Positions 51,507 to 60,410 of a DNA stretch of 64,000 bases are shown one piece after another. The stretch comes from Actinomycetota bacterium. GTDB lineage: Bacteria; Actinomycetota; Acidimicrobiia; Acidimicrobiales; CADCSY01. The notes under the pieces were generated by a model. That model was not told the origin of the DNA, did no database searches, and saw nothing but the letters and a program-made list of their open reading frames with translations. Each line of letters opens with the position of its first letter. Within the stretch, counting starts at the first letter, position 1. Both the position numbers and the translations under genes were made by a program. The stretch is from the NCBI GenBank assembly GCA_004366205.1, contig SIRW01000110.1, forward strand, positions 1 through 64,000, given 5' to 3'.

Positions 51507-51716
51507 TCAGTCGTCCAGCACGAACGTGACCAGCATGTTGACCTTGTAGGAGGTCGCCTTGCCGTCCTCGCCGATCTCCACCTCCTGCTCCTTCACCCAC
51601 GCCGACTTCACGTTGCGCAGGGTCTGGGTCGCACGCTGGATGCCCGTCTGGAGGGCGTCCTCGAAGCTCTTCTCGGACTTGGCGCTGATCTCGGTCACTC
51701 GGGCGACGGTGCCCAT
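51507..51716 (-). CDS. Dodecin
   Basis: A 69-residue flavin-binding dodecin that forms dodecameric shells storing riboflavin or FMN. ARVTEISAKSEKSFEDALQTGIQRATQTLRNVKSAWVKEQEVEI and the strand YKVNMLVTFVLDD match the family along their whole length. Convergent with the sigma gene; the ATG has AGGT upstream in the 131-bp gap to the DAHP synthase gene. Confidence 0.93.
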   Translation of the reverse strand: MGTVARVTEISAKSEKSFEDALQTGIQRATQTLRNVKSAWVKEQEVEIGEDGKATSYKVNMLVTFVLDD

Positions 51717-51847
51717 CGGTGTACCTCCCGTGTCGCGTTCGGGGTCCCCGCGCCCCTACCCCGTCAGCCCTTCTCTGAACGCCCCGCACCACCCGGTCCG
51801 GCCAACTGCTTTGCCTGCGGGCCCCGGATCGGGGACGCTGTAGCGGT

Positions 51848-53197
51848 ATGGCGACGCCCTCCTGGAGCCCTTCGAGCTGGCGCGACCGGCCCGCCGGTCA
51901 GCAGCCCGACTGGCCCGACCCGGCCGCGCTCGACCGGGTCCTCAAGCAGCTCTCGACCCTTCCCCCCCTCGTGTTCGCCGGCGAGGCCCGGGCGCTGACC
52001 GGCGAGCTCGGCCGGGTCGCGGCGGGTGAGGCGTTCCTGCTCCAGGCAGGTGACTGCGCCGAGTCCTTCGACGGGTTCTCGGCCGACGCCATCCGCGACA
52101 AGCTGCGCGTCATCCTCCAGATGGCCGTCGTGCTCACCTACGGATCGGGCGTGCCCGTGCTCAAGGTGGGGCGCATCGCCGGGCAGTTCGCCAAGCCGCG
52201 CAGCTCACCGACCGAGCTGGTGGGCGACGTGGAGCTGCCCTCGTTCCGGGGGCACATGGTCAACGACATCGCCCCCACCGCCGAGGCCCGGGCTGCCGAC
52301 CCCGAGCGGCTCATCCAGGGCTACCACCAGGCCGCGGCCACGCTGAACCTGCTGCGCGCCTTCACAAAGGGCGGGTTCGCCGACCTCAACCGGGTGCACG
52401 CCTGGAACCAGGAGTTCGTCGCCAGCAGCCGCCAAGGCCGGCGCTACGAGCGCATCGCCGACGAGATCGAGCGGGCCCTGCGGTTCATGCGGGCGTGCGG
52501 CATCGACCTCGAGAACGAGCACCAGCTGCACCAGGTCGACTTCTACACGAGCCACGAGGCGCTGCTCCTGGGCTACGAGGAGGCCCTGACCAGGCGGGAC
52601 TCGATCACCGGCGACTGGTACGACTGCTCGGCGCACATGCTCTGGGTGGGTGAGCGCACCCGCAGCGTCGACGGCGCCCACGTCGAGTTCCTGTCGGGCA
52701 TCCACAACCCCGTCGGGGTGAAGCTCGGGCCCGCCGCCGAGCCCGACGAGGCCCTCGCGCTGTGCGAGCGGCTCAACCCCGGCCGGGTCCCCGGCCGGCT
52801 CACGCTCATCAGCCGCATGGGCGCGGCCCAGATCGGCGACCGGCTCCCCCCGCTGCTGCGGGCCGTCGCCGACGCCGGGCACCCGGTGGTGTGGGCCTGC
52901 GACCCCATGCACGGCAACACCTTCACCTCGCCGTCGGGTCACAAGACCCGGCACTTCGACGACGTGCTCGCCGAGATCGGCGGGTTCTTCGAGGCCCACC
53001 GGGCCGAGGGCACCTGGCCGGGCGGCGTGCACATCGAGCTCACCGGTGACGACGTGACCGAGTGCCTCGGCGGCGCCGAGGAGATCCTCGACCACCACCT
53101 GGCGACCCGCTACGAGACCATGTGCGATCCGCGCCTGAACGCCCGCCAGTCGCTCGACCTCGCCTTCCAGGTCGCCGAGCTGCTCCGCACCAGCTGA
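51848..53197 (+). CDS. aroG: 3-deoxy-7-phosphoheptulonate synthase, class II
   Basis: A 449-residue plant/actinobacterial type DAHP synthase, the first shikimate-pathway enzyme (PEP plus erythrose 4-phosphate). LLQAGDCAESFDGFSADAIRDK, VGRIAGQFAKPRS, SFRGHMVNDI, DFYTSHEALLLGYEEALTR, HMLWVGERTRSVDGAHVEFLSGIHNPVGVKLG, RMGA, WACDPMHGN and ELTGDDVTECLGGA are all present, including metal and substrate residues. Slightly shorter than the mycobacterial enzyme at the N-terminus, where allosteric elements lie. Ends at a rho-independent terminator. Confidence 0.96.
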   Translation: MATPSWSPSSWRDRPAGQQPDWPDPAALDRVLKQLSTLPPLVFAGEARALTGELGRVAAGEAFLLQAGDCAESFDGFSADAIRDKLRVILQMAVVLTYGSGVPVLKVGRIAGQFAKPRSSPTELVGDVELPSFRGHMVNDIAPTAEARAADPERLIQGYHQAAATLNLLRAFTKGGFADLNRVHAWNQEFVASSRQGRRYERIADEIERALRFMRACGIDLENEHQLHQVDFYTSHEALLLGYEEALTRRDSITGDWYDCSAHMLWVGERTRSVDGAHVEFLSGIHNPVGVKLGPAAEPDEALALCERLNPGRVPGRLTLISRMGAAQIGDRLPPLLRAVADAGHPVVWACDPMHGNTFTSPSGHKTRHFDDVLAEIGGFFEAHRAEGTWPGGVHIELTGDDVTECLGGAEEILDHHLATRYETMCDPRLNARQSLDLAFQVAELLRTS

Positions 53198-53201
53198 CCC
53201 G

Positions 53202-53221
53202 CCCCGCGGTCGGGGTTCTTT
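53202..53221 (+). terminator. Rho-independent terminator after DAHP synthase
   Basis: CCCCG-CGGT-CGGGG followed by TTCTTTC, five bases past the stop. It isolates the transport operon that follows. Confidence 0.55.
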
Positions 53222-53320
53222 CAGCCGACCCGCAAGTTCTCCGTTGCCAGGTTCGTTCCACCGTCGAAGCACCCAAGGGGGTGCGCTCCGGACCGGAACG
53301 GGGTTGCACGAGGGGGGAAC

Positions 53321-55201
53321 ATGCGCAGGCTCGACGCGCAGGCCGCTGACGACGTCAGCCGGGCAGTGGCCCGGCACCTCGACGAGCTGGGGGCCGACCC
53401 GGCGGCGCTCGCCGCCCTGGGACCCGACGGGCTGCGGCGCCACGTCCGCGCCCGCGTCCACCTCCACACGTACCTGCCCTTCTACATCCTCGGGCTGCTC
53501 CTGCTGGCGTCACTCGCTCTGTTCCCCAGCCTGGCCGACGACCGGGCGGGCGACGTGGCGCTCGACGCGGGCGACGGGGGCTGGCAGGCCGGCGCCGGCG
53601 CCACCGGGCCCACCGGCGCCGGCGTCGGTGGCACGGCTGGCGACGCGGACGCCACCGTGGTCTCGTCGGCACCGGGCGCGCGCAGCGGCGGCGCCGGTGG
53701 CGGCGGCGATGCCGGCCCCCAGGCTGGCGGCGGGGGGCAGGCGGCCGGAGCGGACGCGGCGCCGGCCACGGGCCCGATGCGCGACGGGCGGGTCTGCGAG
53801 CCGGGGGTGTCCCAGGTGGAGGGCTCGTCGTACGCGGGGCCGTGCCGCCCGGTGTTCCAGGGCGACAACGGCGGCGCCACCTACCGGGGCGTGAGCGGCG
53901 ACACCATCCGCATCGTCCGCCGAACCTTCCCAGAGACGGCCAACAGCCAGGCGGTGGCCGCGTTCGCCGAGCAGGCCGGGGCGGCCAGCTCCGATGACGT
54001 GGCGGTGGTGCGCCGGGCGTTCCTGGACTACTTCAACGAGACGTTCGAGCTCTACGGCCGGCGCGTCGAGCTCGTGGAGTACGTGTCGCAGCACGGCAAC
54101 GCCACGAACGAGGCCCAGAGCCGCGGCCGGGAGGGCGCCTGCCTCGACGCCGAGCAGATCGTCACCGAGCTCGACGCCTTCGCCGTGGCCATCGGCGGTG
54201 GCACCTCGACGTTCTCGGAGTGCGCCGCCCAGCGGGGGCTCATGGTCTTCGGGGCGGCGGCGTACTTCCCCGAGTCGTTCTACCGCCACTACAGCCCCTA
54301 CCTGTGGGACACGACGATGAACTGCGAGCGGATCAGCAACCTGACCGCCGAGTACATCGGCAAGCGCCTCCTGAACCGCCCCGCCCGCTGGGCCGGCGAC
54401 CCCGCCTACCGGACGAGAGAGCGGCGCTTCGGGGTGTACGTGCCCAACAACGACGCGTACCAGCGGTGCACCAACAACACCCAGCGGATGATGACCGAGC
54501 GCTACGGGGCACCCGAGTCGGTTCGCTACAACTACACGCTGGACGTCTCGCGGTTCCCCGACGAGGCGGCCCGGGCCGTGGTGCAGTTCCGGCAGGCCGG
54601 CGTCACCTCCCTGATCCTGGCGTGCGACCCCATCTCGGTGATGTTCCTCACCCAGTCCGCCACCGCCCAGCAGTGGCGGCCCGAGTGGATCCTCATCGGC
54701 ACGGCGCTCACCGACCTCGAGAACACCGCCCGGCTCTACGAGCAGAGCCAGGTTGACGGGTCGATGTTCGGCCAGAGCCAGCTCGGCAACCCCCGCGACA
54801 TCCTCGGGCCCGACTCCGAGCCCGGCCGGCTCTACCACCGCATCACCGGCCAGCAGATCCCCGACGGGACCGCCGGCGACTACTTCGCGCTCGTCCAGCT
54901 GTTCAGCATGTTGCAGGCGGCGGGCCCCGAGCTGACCCCCGAGAACGTGCGCCGCGGCGCCTTCGCCATGCCTGAGCGCGGGGCGCCCAACTTCCCGGCG
55001 GGGCGGTGGTCGTTCGCCGTGGGCGTCGACGGCGACCCGAACGGGGTCAGCCACACCGCCGTGATCGACGCCCGCGAGGTCTACTGGGACGCCAACGCCA
55101 TCGCCTTCGACGGCGAGCGGGGCGCCTTCATCGAGACGTACGGCGGCCGGCGGTTCACCCACGGCGAGTGGCCCGAGGAGGAGCCACCGGTCTACCCATG
55201 A
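53321..55201 (+). CDS. Membrane-anchored LivK-like substrate-binding protein (SBP1)
   Basis: A 626-residue binding protein, first gene of the transport operon. Instead of a lipoprotein signal it has a cytoplasmic lead of about 48 residues, a motif HLHTYLPFY, and one membrane helix (ILGLLLLASLALF, about 55-68). A Gly/Ala linker of about 85 residues then leads to the bilobal domain (about 155-620). LivK-like features: GDNGGATYRGVSGDTIRIV, YVSQHGNATNEAQSRGREGACLDAEQIV, RRFGVYVPNNDAYQRC, FRQAGVTSLILACDPISVMFL. Even number of conserved Cys. AGGGGGG before the ATG. Ligand unknown. A close paralogue starts at 62184. Confidence 0.85.
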   Translation: MRRLDAQAADDVSRAVARHLDELGADPAALAALGPDGLRRHVRARVHLHTYLPFYILGLLLLASLALFPSLADDRAGDVALDAGDGGWQAGAGATGPTGAGVGGTAGDADATVVSSAPGARSGGAGGGGDAGPQAGGGGQAAGADAAPATGPMRDGRVCEPGVSQVEGSSYAGPCRPVFQGDNGGATYRGVSGDTIRIVRRTFPETANSQAVAAFAEQAGAASSDDVAVVRRAFLDYFNETFELYGRRVELVEYVSQHGNATNEAQSRGREGACLDAEQIVTELDAFAVAIGGGTSTFSECAAQRGLMVFGAAAYFPESFYRHYSPYLWDTTMNCERISNLTAEYIGKRLLNRPARWAGDPAYRTRERRFGVYVPNNDAYQRCTNNTQRMMTERYGAPESVRYNYTLDVSRFPDEAARAVVQFRQAGVTSLILACDPISVMFLTQSATAQQWRPEWILIGTALTDLENTARLYEQSQVDGSMFGQSQLGNPRDILGPDSEPGRLYHRITGQQIPDGTAGDYFALVQLFSMLQAAGPELTPENVRRGAFAMPERGAPNFPAGRWSFAVGVDGDPNGVSHTAVIDAREVYWDANAIAFDGERGAFIETYGGRRFTHGEWPEEEPPVYP

Positions 55202-57420
55202 GCGCGCCCGTCACCCCCGAGCACGACGGGGAGGGCGTCGCCGAGGTCGACGCCCTCCTCGACGGCGACCGTCAGGCGTGGTGGCACGTCGCCCCGGCCA
55301 CCCTCGCCCGCGCCGGCGTCGGCCTCGCCGGGTTCCTCGTGGCCTGGTTCGTCGCCGGCAGCCTCATGAGCCGCGGCCTGCCCGCGGGCATCATCGTGCT
55401 GGGCCTGGTGTTCGGCAGCCTCTACGCCCTGCTCGCCATCGGCATCGTGCTCGTCTACCGGGCGAATCGGGTCGTCAACTTCGCCCAGGCCGAGCTGGGA
55501 TCGGTCGCCGCCGTCCTGGCCATCCAGTTCGTGCTCGTCTGGGGGATGAACTACTTCGTCGCCGTCGGCCTCGGCTTCGGGCTGGCGGCCGCCGTGGGCG
55601 CGCTGGTCAACGTGGCGGTCATCCAGCGCTTCCACAAGGCGCCCCGGCTGATCCTGGCGGTGGCGACCATCGCCATCGCCCAGATCCTCAACGGCCTGTC
55701 GATCCTCGCCGCCATCATCATCCAGGGCGGCGGCGGGGGCGGCCGCTTCAGCGCGCCCCTCGAGGTGACCTTCGCCATCGAGCCGGTGATCTTCAACGCC
55801 AACCACGTGCTGGCCATCATCACCGTGCCCGCCGTGATGATCGGCCTCGTCGCCTTCCTCCGCTTCACGAGCTACGGCATGGCGATCCGCGCGGCAGCCG
55901 ACAACGGCGACCGGGCGAGCCTCCTCGGCATCCCCGTCCCCCGGTTGTCGACGGTGGTGTGGGCCCTGGCCGGGTTCCTGTCGGCCGTGGCGATCATCCT
56001 GCGCATCCCCATCGTCGGGTTCGCCTCGTTCCAGAGCGTCTCGGGCGACGGCTACTCGCTGCTGCTCCGGACGCTGGCCGCCGCCGTGATCGGCCGGATG
56101 GAGAGCATCCCGCGCACCGTGGTGGCGGCCCTCGCCCTCGGCGTCTTCCAGGAAGCGGCGAGCTGGCAGTTCGCCAACACCGACTTCGTCGATGCCACCC
56201 TCGTGCTCGTCATCCTCGTCGGGCTGCTGACCCAGCGCGACGTCTTCTCGCGCGCCCAGGAGACCGGCATCGCCACCTGGCGGGCGATCCGCGAGATCCG
56301 GCCCGTCCCCGAGGAGCTGCGGCGGCTGCCGGAGGTGCGACTCGGCTTCGGTGCCGTGCGCTGGGCCCTGCTCGGCGGGGCGATGGTCTTCCCGGTCGTC
56401 GGCACGGCGAGCCAGGCCAGCGCCATGACGATCATCTTCGTCTACGCCATCGTGGCCGTGTCGCTGTACGTGCTCACGGGCTGGGCCGGGCACATATCTC
56501 TCGGCCAGTTCGCCCTCGCCGGGTTCGGCGGCGCCGCCACCGCCGTGCTGTACGGCCGTCACGGCGTTGACTTCGTGCTCGCCCTGCTCGCCGGGAGCCT
56601 GCTCGCCGCGCTGGTTGCGCTGGTCATCGGCCTGCCGGCCCTGCGGATCCGCGGCCCGTTCCTCGCCGTCACGACGCTCGCCTTCGCCGTCACCGCCTCC
56701 AACTTCTTCCTGGTCGAGCGCTACTTCCCGTGGTTCATCCAGCGCAGCATCGACCGGCCCCGCCTGTGGGACCGCATCCCCCTCGACGAGAGCTGGCAGC
56801 TCTACTACTTCACGCTCGCCGGGCTGCTCCTGGTCCTCGCGGGTGTGCGCAGCCTGCGCCAGAGCCGCACCGGTCGGGCCATCATCGCCGTCCGGGACAA
56901 CGAGCAGGCGGCCCAGTCGGTCACGCTCGACGCCACGCGGCTGAAGCTCACGGCCTTCGTGATCTCCGGCGCCATCGCGGGCTTCGCCGGCGGGCTCTAC
57001 GTGCTCGACCAGCAGGGCCTGCACACCGACGCGTTCGGGGTCGAGGCCAGCGTGCGGCTGTTCTCGATGGTCGTCATCGGAGGCCTCGGCTCACTGCCCG
57101 GCGCCGTCCTCGGCGCCTTCTACATCCGCGGCGCGGAGTTCCTGCTCTCCCCCGCCTGGTCCCTCATCGCCAGCGGGGTGGGCGTGCTCGCCCTGCTCCT
57201 GCTCGTGCCCGAGGGCCTGGGCGGCGTCCTCTACGGCATCCGCGATCGCTACCTGCGGGCGGTGGCGAAGCGGCGCGGCATCCTCGTGCCCAGCCTGGTC
57301 GCCGACGCCGCCACCGACCGGGGCGAGTCCGAGGCTCTCGACTCGGCCCTCACCGGCCTGTCCACCGGCGCGCCGCCCGAGGGCGGGGCCGAGCCGGCCG
57401 TGGAGGTGCAGGCCCGATGA
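55198..57420 (+). CDS. Fused LivH-LivM ABC permease
   Basis: A 740-residue permease in which the two halves of a branched-chain amino-acid-type transporter form one chain. LivH-like half about 50-350 (YALLAIGIVLVYRANRVVNFAQAELG, GMAIRAAADNGDRASLLGIPV). LivM-like half about 385-690 (YVLTGWAGHISLGQFALAGFGG, GRAIIAVRDNEQAAQSVTLD, VVIGGLGSLPGAVLGAFYIRG). Both halves keep the EAA-like coupling segments (AADNGDRAS; VRDNEQAAQ). ATG overlaps the SBP1 stop (ATGA). It needs two ATPase domains, which the next gene supplies. Confidence 0.9.
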   Translation: MSAPVTPEHDGEGVAEVDALLDGDRQAWWHVAPATLARAGVGLAGFLVAWFVAGSLMSRGLPAGIIVLGLVFGSLYALLAIGIVLVYRANRVVNFAQAELGSVAAVLAIQFVLVWGMNYFVAVGLGFGLAAAVGALVNVAVIQRFHKAPRLILAVATIAIAQILNGLSILAAIIIQGGGGGGRFSAPLEVTFAIEPVIFNANHVLAIITVPAVMIGLVAFLRFTSYGMAIRAAADNGDRASLLGIPVPRLSTVVWALAGFLSAVAIILRIPIVGFASFQSVSGDGYSLLLRTLAAAVIGRMESIPRTVVAALALGVFQEAASWQFANTDFVDATLVLVILVGLLTQRDVFSRAQETGIATWRAIREIRPVPEELRRLPEVRLGFGAVRWALLGGAMVFPVVGTASQASAMTIIFVYAIVAVSLYVLTGWAGHISLGQFALAGFGGAATAVLYGRHGVDFVLALLAGSLLAALVALVIGLPALRIRGPFLAVTTLAFAVTASNFFLVERYFPWFIQRSIDRPRLWDRIPLDESWQLYYFTLAGLLLVLAGVRSLRQSRTGRAIIAVRDNEQAAQSVTLDATRLKLTAFVISGAIAGFAGGLYVLDQQGLHTDAFGVEASVRLFSMVVIGGLGSLPGAVLGAFYIRGAEFLLSPAWSLIASGVGVLALLLLVPEGLGGVLYGIRDRYLRAVAKRRGILVPSLVADAATDRGESEALDSALTGLSTGAPPEGGAEPAVEVQAR

Positions 57421-60410
57421 CCGAGCCGGTCGACCAGCTGTTCTCCGAGCCCGACGGCCGCCCGCCCCGGAAGTGGGGCCTCGAGCGCATCACCGGTGGG
57501 GCCCCCGCCTTCCCGCTGGTCGTGCTGTTCGGGCTCAACGCCGTCGACGAGCTCGACCGCGAAGCCTTCAACATCCTCGTCCCCAACATCCGCGACGCCT
57601 TCGACCTGAGCATCCAGGGCGTGCTGCTGCTCGGCTCGCTGGTCGCCCTGGCCGTGCTGTTCCTGGAGGTGCCCCTGTCGCACCTCGCCGACCGGTGGAA
57701 CCGCGTGCGCATCTCGATCGTCGGGGCGTCGGCCTGGGGCGGCTTCTCGGTGCTGACCGGCCTCGCACCCAGCGTGGGCGTCTTGGGCATCGCCCGCACC
57801 GGCGCCGGGCTCGGCCGGGCCGTGAACGGCTCGACCCACAACTCGCTCATCGCCGACTGGTACCCACCCGACGTGCGGCCGGCCGTCTACGGGGTGCACC
57901 GGGCGGCCAACTCGGTGGGGCAGTTCGTGGGGCCGCTGGCGGCGGGAGCCATCGCCTTCCTGCTCGGGTGGCGAGCGCCGTTCATCGTGTTCGCCGTCCC
58001 CACGTTCGTCTTCGTGCTGCTGGCGCTGCGCCTGCGCGAGCCGGTCCGGGGCAACCAGGAGCGTCGCGCCCTCGGCGCCGACGAGGCGACCGCCAGCACC
58101 GAGGAGAAGCCCGCCCGCTTCGGTGAGGCCGTCGGCATCCTGTGGCAGGTCCGCAGCCTGCGGCGGCTCTGGCTCTCGCTGCCGGTCGTGGCCATCGCCG
58201 TGGTGGGCCTCGCCCCGCTGATCCAGCTGTTCTACGAGGAGGAGTTCGGCCTCAACGAGCTCCAGCGGGGCGTCATCTCGGCGCTCACCGAGCCCGCTCA
58301 GCTCCTGGGCTACCTGGTCGGCATCCCCATCGCCACGCGCCTCATGCGCCGCAACCCGGGGCTGCTGGCCACGTTCTCGGCCGTGCTCACCGCCCTCTCC
58401 GCCGTCTCGCTGCTGCTGCTCGTCGTGGCCCGCAACCTGGTGCTGGCAGTCGGCAGTCAGGTGGTGCTGGCGGCGGTGCGGTCGTCGCTGGCCCCGGGGA
58501 TCGCCGCCCTCGGGTCGCTGGTGATCCCCGCCCGGGTGCGGTCGCTCGGCTTCAGCGTCGCCAACTTCTTCATCATCCCCGCCCTCTTCGCCGGGCCGGT
58601 CGTCGGCGGGTTCGCCGACGACTGGGGGCTGCGCCCGGCCATGCTGCTCCTCATCCCGGTGATGCTGCTGGGGGCGTTCATGATCGGCACCGTCGCCCCC
58701 TTCGTGCGGGGTGACATCGACCGGGCGGCCCGGTCGAGCGTGGCGATGGCCGAGGTGCGCCGGGCCCGCCTCGAGGGCGACCCCAAGCTGCTCGTGGTGC
58801 GTGACCTCGACGTGTCCTACGGGCAGACCCAGGTCCTGTTCGGCGTCGACTTCGACGTCCGCGACGGCGAGATCGTGGCCCTGCTCGGCACCAACGGCTC
58901 GGGCAAGTCGACCCTGCTCAAGACCATCTCCGGTCTGCTCACGCCCGACGCGGGCGTGGTCATCTTCGACGGCGAGGACATCAGCACGCTCAACGCCGTG
59001 CGCACCGCCCAGCTCGGCATCGCCCAGGTGCCCGGCGGGCGGGGCGTGTTCCCCAACCTGACGGTGGCCGAGAACCTCAAGGTGGCGTGCTGGATGAACC
59101 GGCGCGACCCGGACCACGTCCGGCGCGCCCTCGAGCGCGTCCTCGAGTACTTCCCCGCCCTCCGCAGGCGCTGGCACACCCGCGGCGGTGACCTGTCCGG
59201 CGGCGAGCAGCAGATGCTGAGCCTGTCGCAGGCGTTCATCGCCCGTCCCCGCCTCCTCATGATCGACGAGCTCTCGCTCGGCCTCGCGCCCACGATCGTC
59301 GAGAAGCTGGTCGGGATCGTGCGCGAGATCCACGCCGGCGGCACGACGGTGGTGCTCGTCGAGCAGTCCGTGCACACCGCGCTGCGCCTGGCCGAGCGGG
59401 CGGTGTTCATGGAGAAGGGCGAGGTGCGCTTCAGCGGCCCCACCAGCGAGCTGCTCGAGCGGCCCGACGTGCTGCGGTCGGTCTTCCTCGAGGGCGCCCA
59501 GAGCGCCCTGGGCGGCCACGGCGGCGAGACCGGCAACAGCGCCGGACGCCGCCGGCGCCGGGCGCCGGCGGCGGCGCGCCGGGGCGCAGACGGGAACGGC
59601 CACGACCGCCGCGAGGTCGTGCTGCGCACACGGGGGCTCACCAAGCGCTATGGCGGCGTCACCGCCGTCGACGGCGTGGACCTCGACCTGCAGGACGGCG
59701 AGATCCTCGGGCTGATCGGCCCCAACGGCGCAGGCAAGACCACGATCTTCGATCTCATCTCGGGGTTCGCGCCGATCGACGGCGGCCAGGTCGTGCTGCG
59801 GGGCATCGACGTGACCCACGTCCCCGCGCACGTGCGGGCGGGGCTCGGGCTGGGTCGGTCCTTCCAGGACGCACGCCTCTGGTCCTCGCTCACCGTGCGG
59901 GAGGCGCTGGCCGTCGCCTTGGAGCGGTCGATCGACGTCCGCTCGCCCCTCGCGGCCCTGTTCGGGATGCCCCAGGTCCGGGACTCCGAGCGGGCCACCG
60001 CCGCTCGAGTCGATGAGCTGATCGAGTTGCTCGCCCTCGGCGCCTTCCGCGACAAGTTCGTGTCCGAGCTGTCCACGGGCTCGCGACGGATGGTCGAGAT
60101 CGCCGCCATCCTGGCCAACGAGCCAAGGGTGCTGCTGCTCGACGAGCCCTCGTCGGGCATCGCCCAGAAAGAGACCGAAGCCCTTGGCCCCGTCATCCGG
60201 CGGCTCCGCGAGCACATGGACGGCAGCATCGTCGTGATCGAGCACGACATGCCCCTGCTCACCGGTCTGGCCGACCGTGTGGTCGCCCTCGACCTCGGCC
60301 GCGTCGTCACCGAGGGGCCGCCGCTCGAGGTCGTCCGCCACCCCCGCGTCGTCGAGTCCTACCTCGGCGGCGCCGTCGATGAGCTCACCACGCCAGGAGG
60401 CACACCGTGA
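57417..60410 (+). CDS. MFS transporter fused to LivF- and LivG-like ATPases
   Basis: A 997-residue tripartite protein in a single open frame. Residues about 1-440: a full MFS domain of about 12 helices, with the loop signature LSHLADRWNRVRISIVG. Residues about 458-700: LivF-like ATPase, Walker A GTNGSGKST near 490, LSGGEQQ near 593, Walker B LLMIDE near 613. Basic linker about 707-733. Residues about 735-985: LivG-like ATPase, Walker A GPNGAGKTT near 768, signature ELSTGSRR near 883 (LSxGQ expected), Walker B LLLDEPSSG and switch His IEHD. ATG overlaps the permease stop. Both NBDs look competent; how the MFS domain takes part is not known. Confidence 0.93.
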   Translation: MTEPVDQLFSEPDGRPPRKWGLERITGGAPAFPLVVLFGLNAVDELDREAFNILVPNIRDAFDLSIQGVLLLGSLVALAVLFLEVPLSHLADRWNRVRISIVGASAWGGFSVLTGLAPSVGVLGIARTGAGLGRAVNGSTHNSLIADWYPPDVRPAVYGVHRAANSVGQFVGPLAAGAIAFLLGWRAPFIVFAVPTFVFVLLALRLREPVRGNQERRALGADEATASTEEKPARFGEAVGILWQVRSLRRLWLSLPVVAIAVVGLAPLIQLFYEEEFGLNELQRGVISALTEPAQLLGYLVGIPIATRLMRRNPGLLATFSAVLTALSAVSLLLLVVARNLVLAVGSQVVLAAVRSSLAPGIAALGSLVIPARVRSLGFSVANFFIIPALFAGPVVGGFADDWGLRPAMLLLIPVMLLGAFMIGTVAPFVRGDIDRAARSSVAMAEVRRARLEGDPKLLVVRDLDVSYGQTQVLFGVDFDVRDGEIVALLGTNGSGKSTLLKTISGLLTPDAGVVIFDGEDISTLNAVRTAQLGIAQVPGGRGVFPNLTVAENLKVACWMNRRDPDHVRRALERVLEYFPALRRRWHTRGGDLSGGEQQMLSLSQAFIARPRLLMIDELSLGLAPTIVEKLVGIVREIHAGGTTVVLVEQSVHTALRLAERAVFMEKGEVRFSGPTSELLERPDVLRSVFLEGAQSALGGHGGETGNSAGRRRRRAPAAARRGADGNGHDRREVVLRTRGLTKRYGGVTAVDGVDLDLQDGEILGLIGPNGAGKTTIFDLISGFAPIDGGQVVLRGIDVTHVPAHVRAGLGLGRSFQDARLWSSLTVREALAVALERSIDVRSPLAALFGMPQVRDSERATAARVDELIELLALGAFRDKFVSELSTGSRRMVEIAAILANEPRVLLLDEPSSGIAQKETEALGPVIRRLREHMDGSIVVIEHDMPLLTGLADRVVALDLGRVVTEGPPLEVVRHPRVVESYLGGAVDELTTPGGTP

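Noticed and set aside
57249-60341. A 1030-codon open frame on the minus strand opposite the MFS-ATPase fusion
   Set aside because: It consists of Gly/Ala/His/Asp/Gln-rich sequence with no domain, the typical mirror of GC-rich coding DNA, while the plus strand carries clear Walker and MFS motifs.
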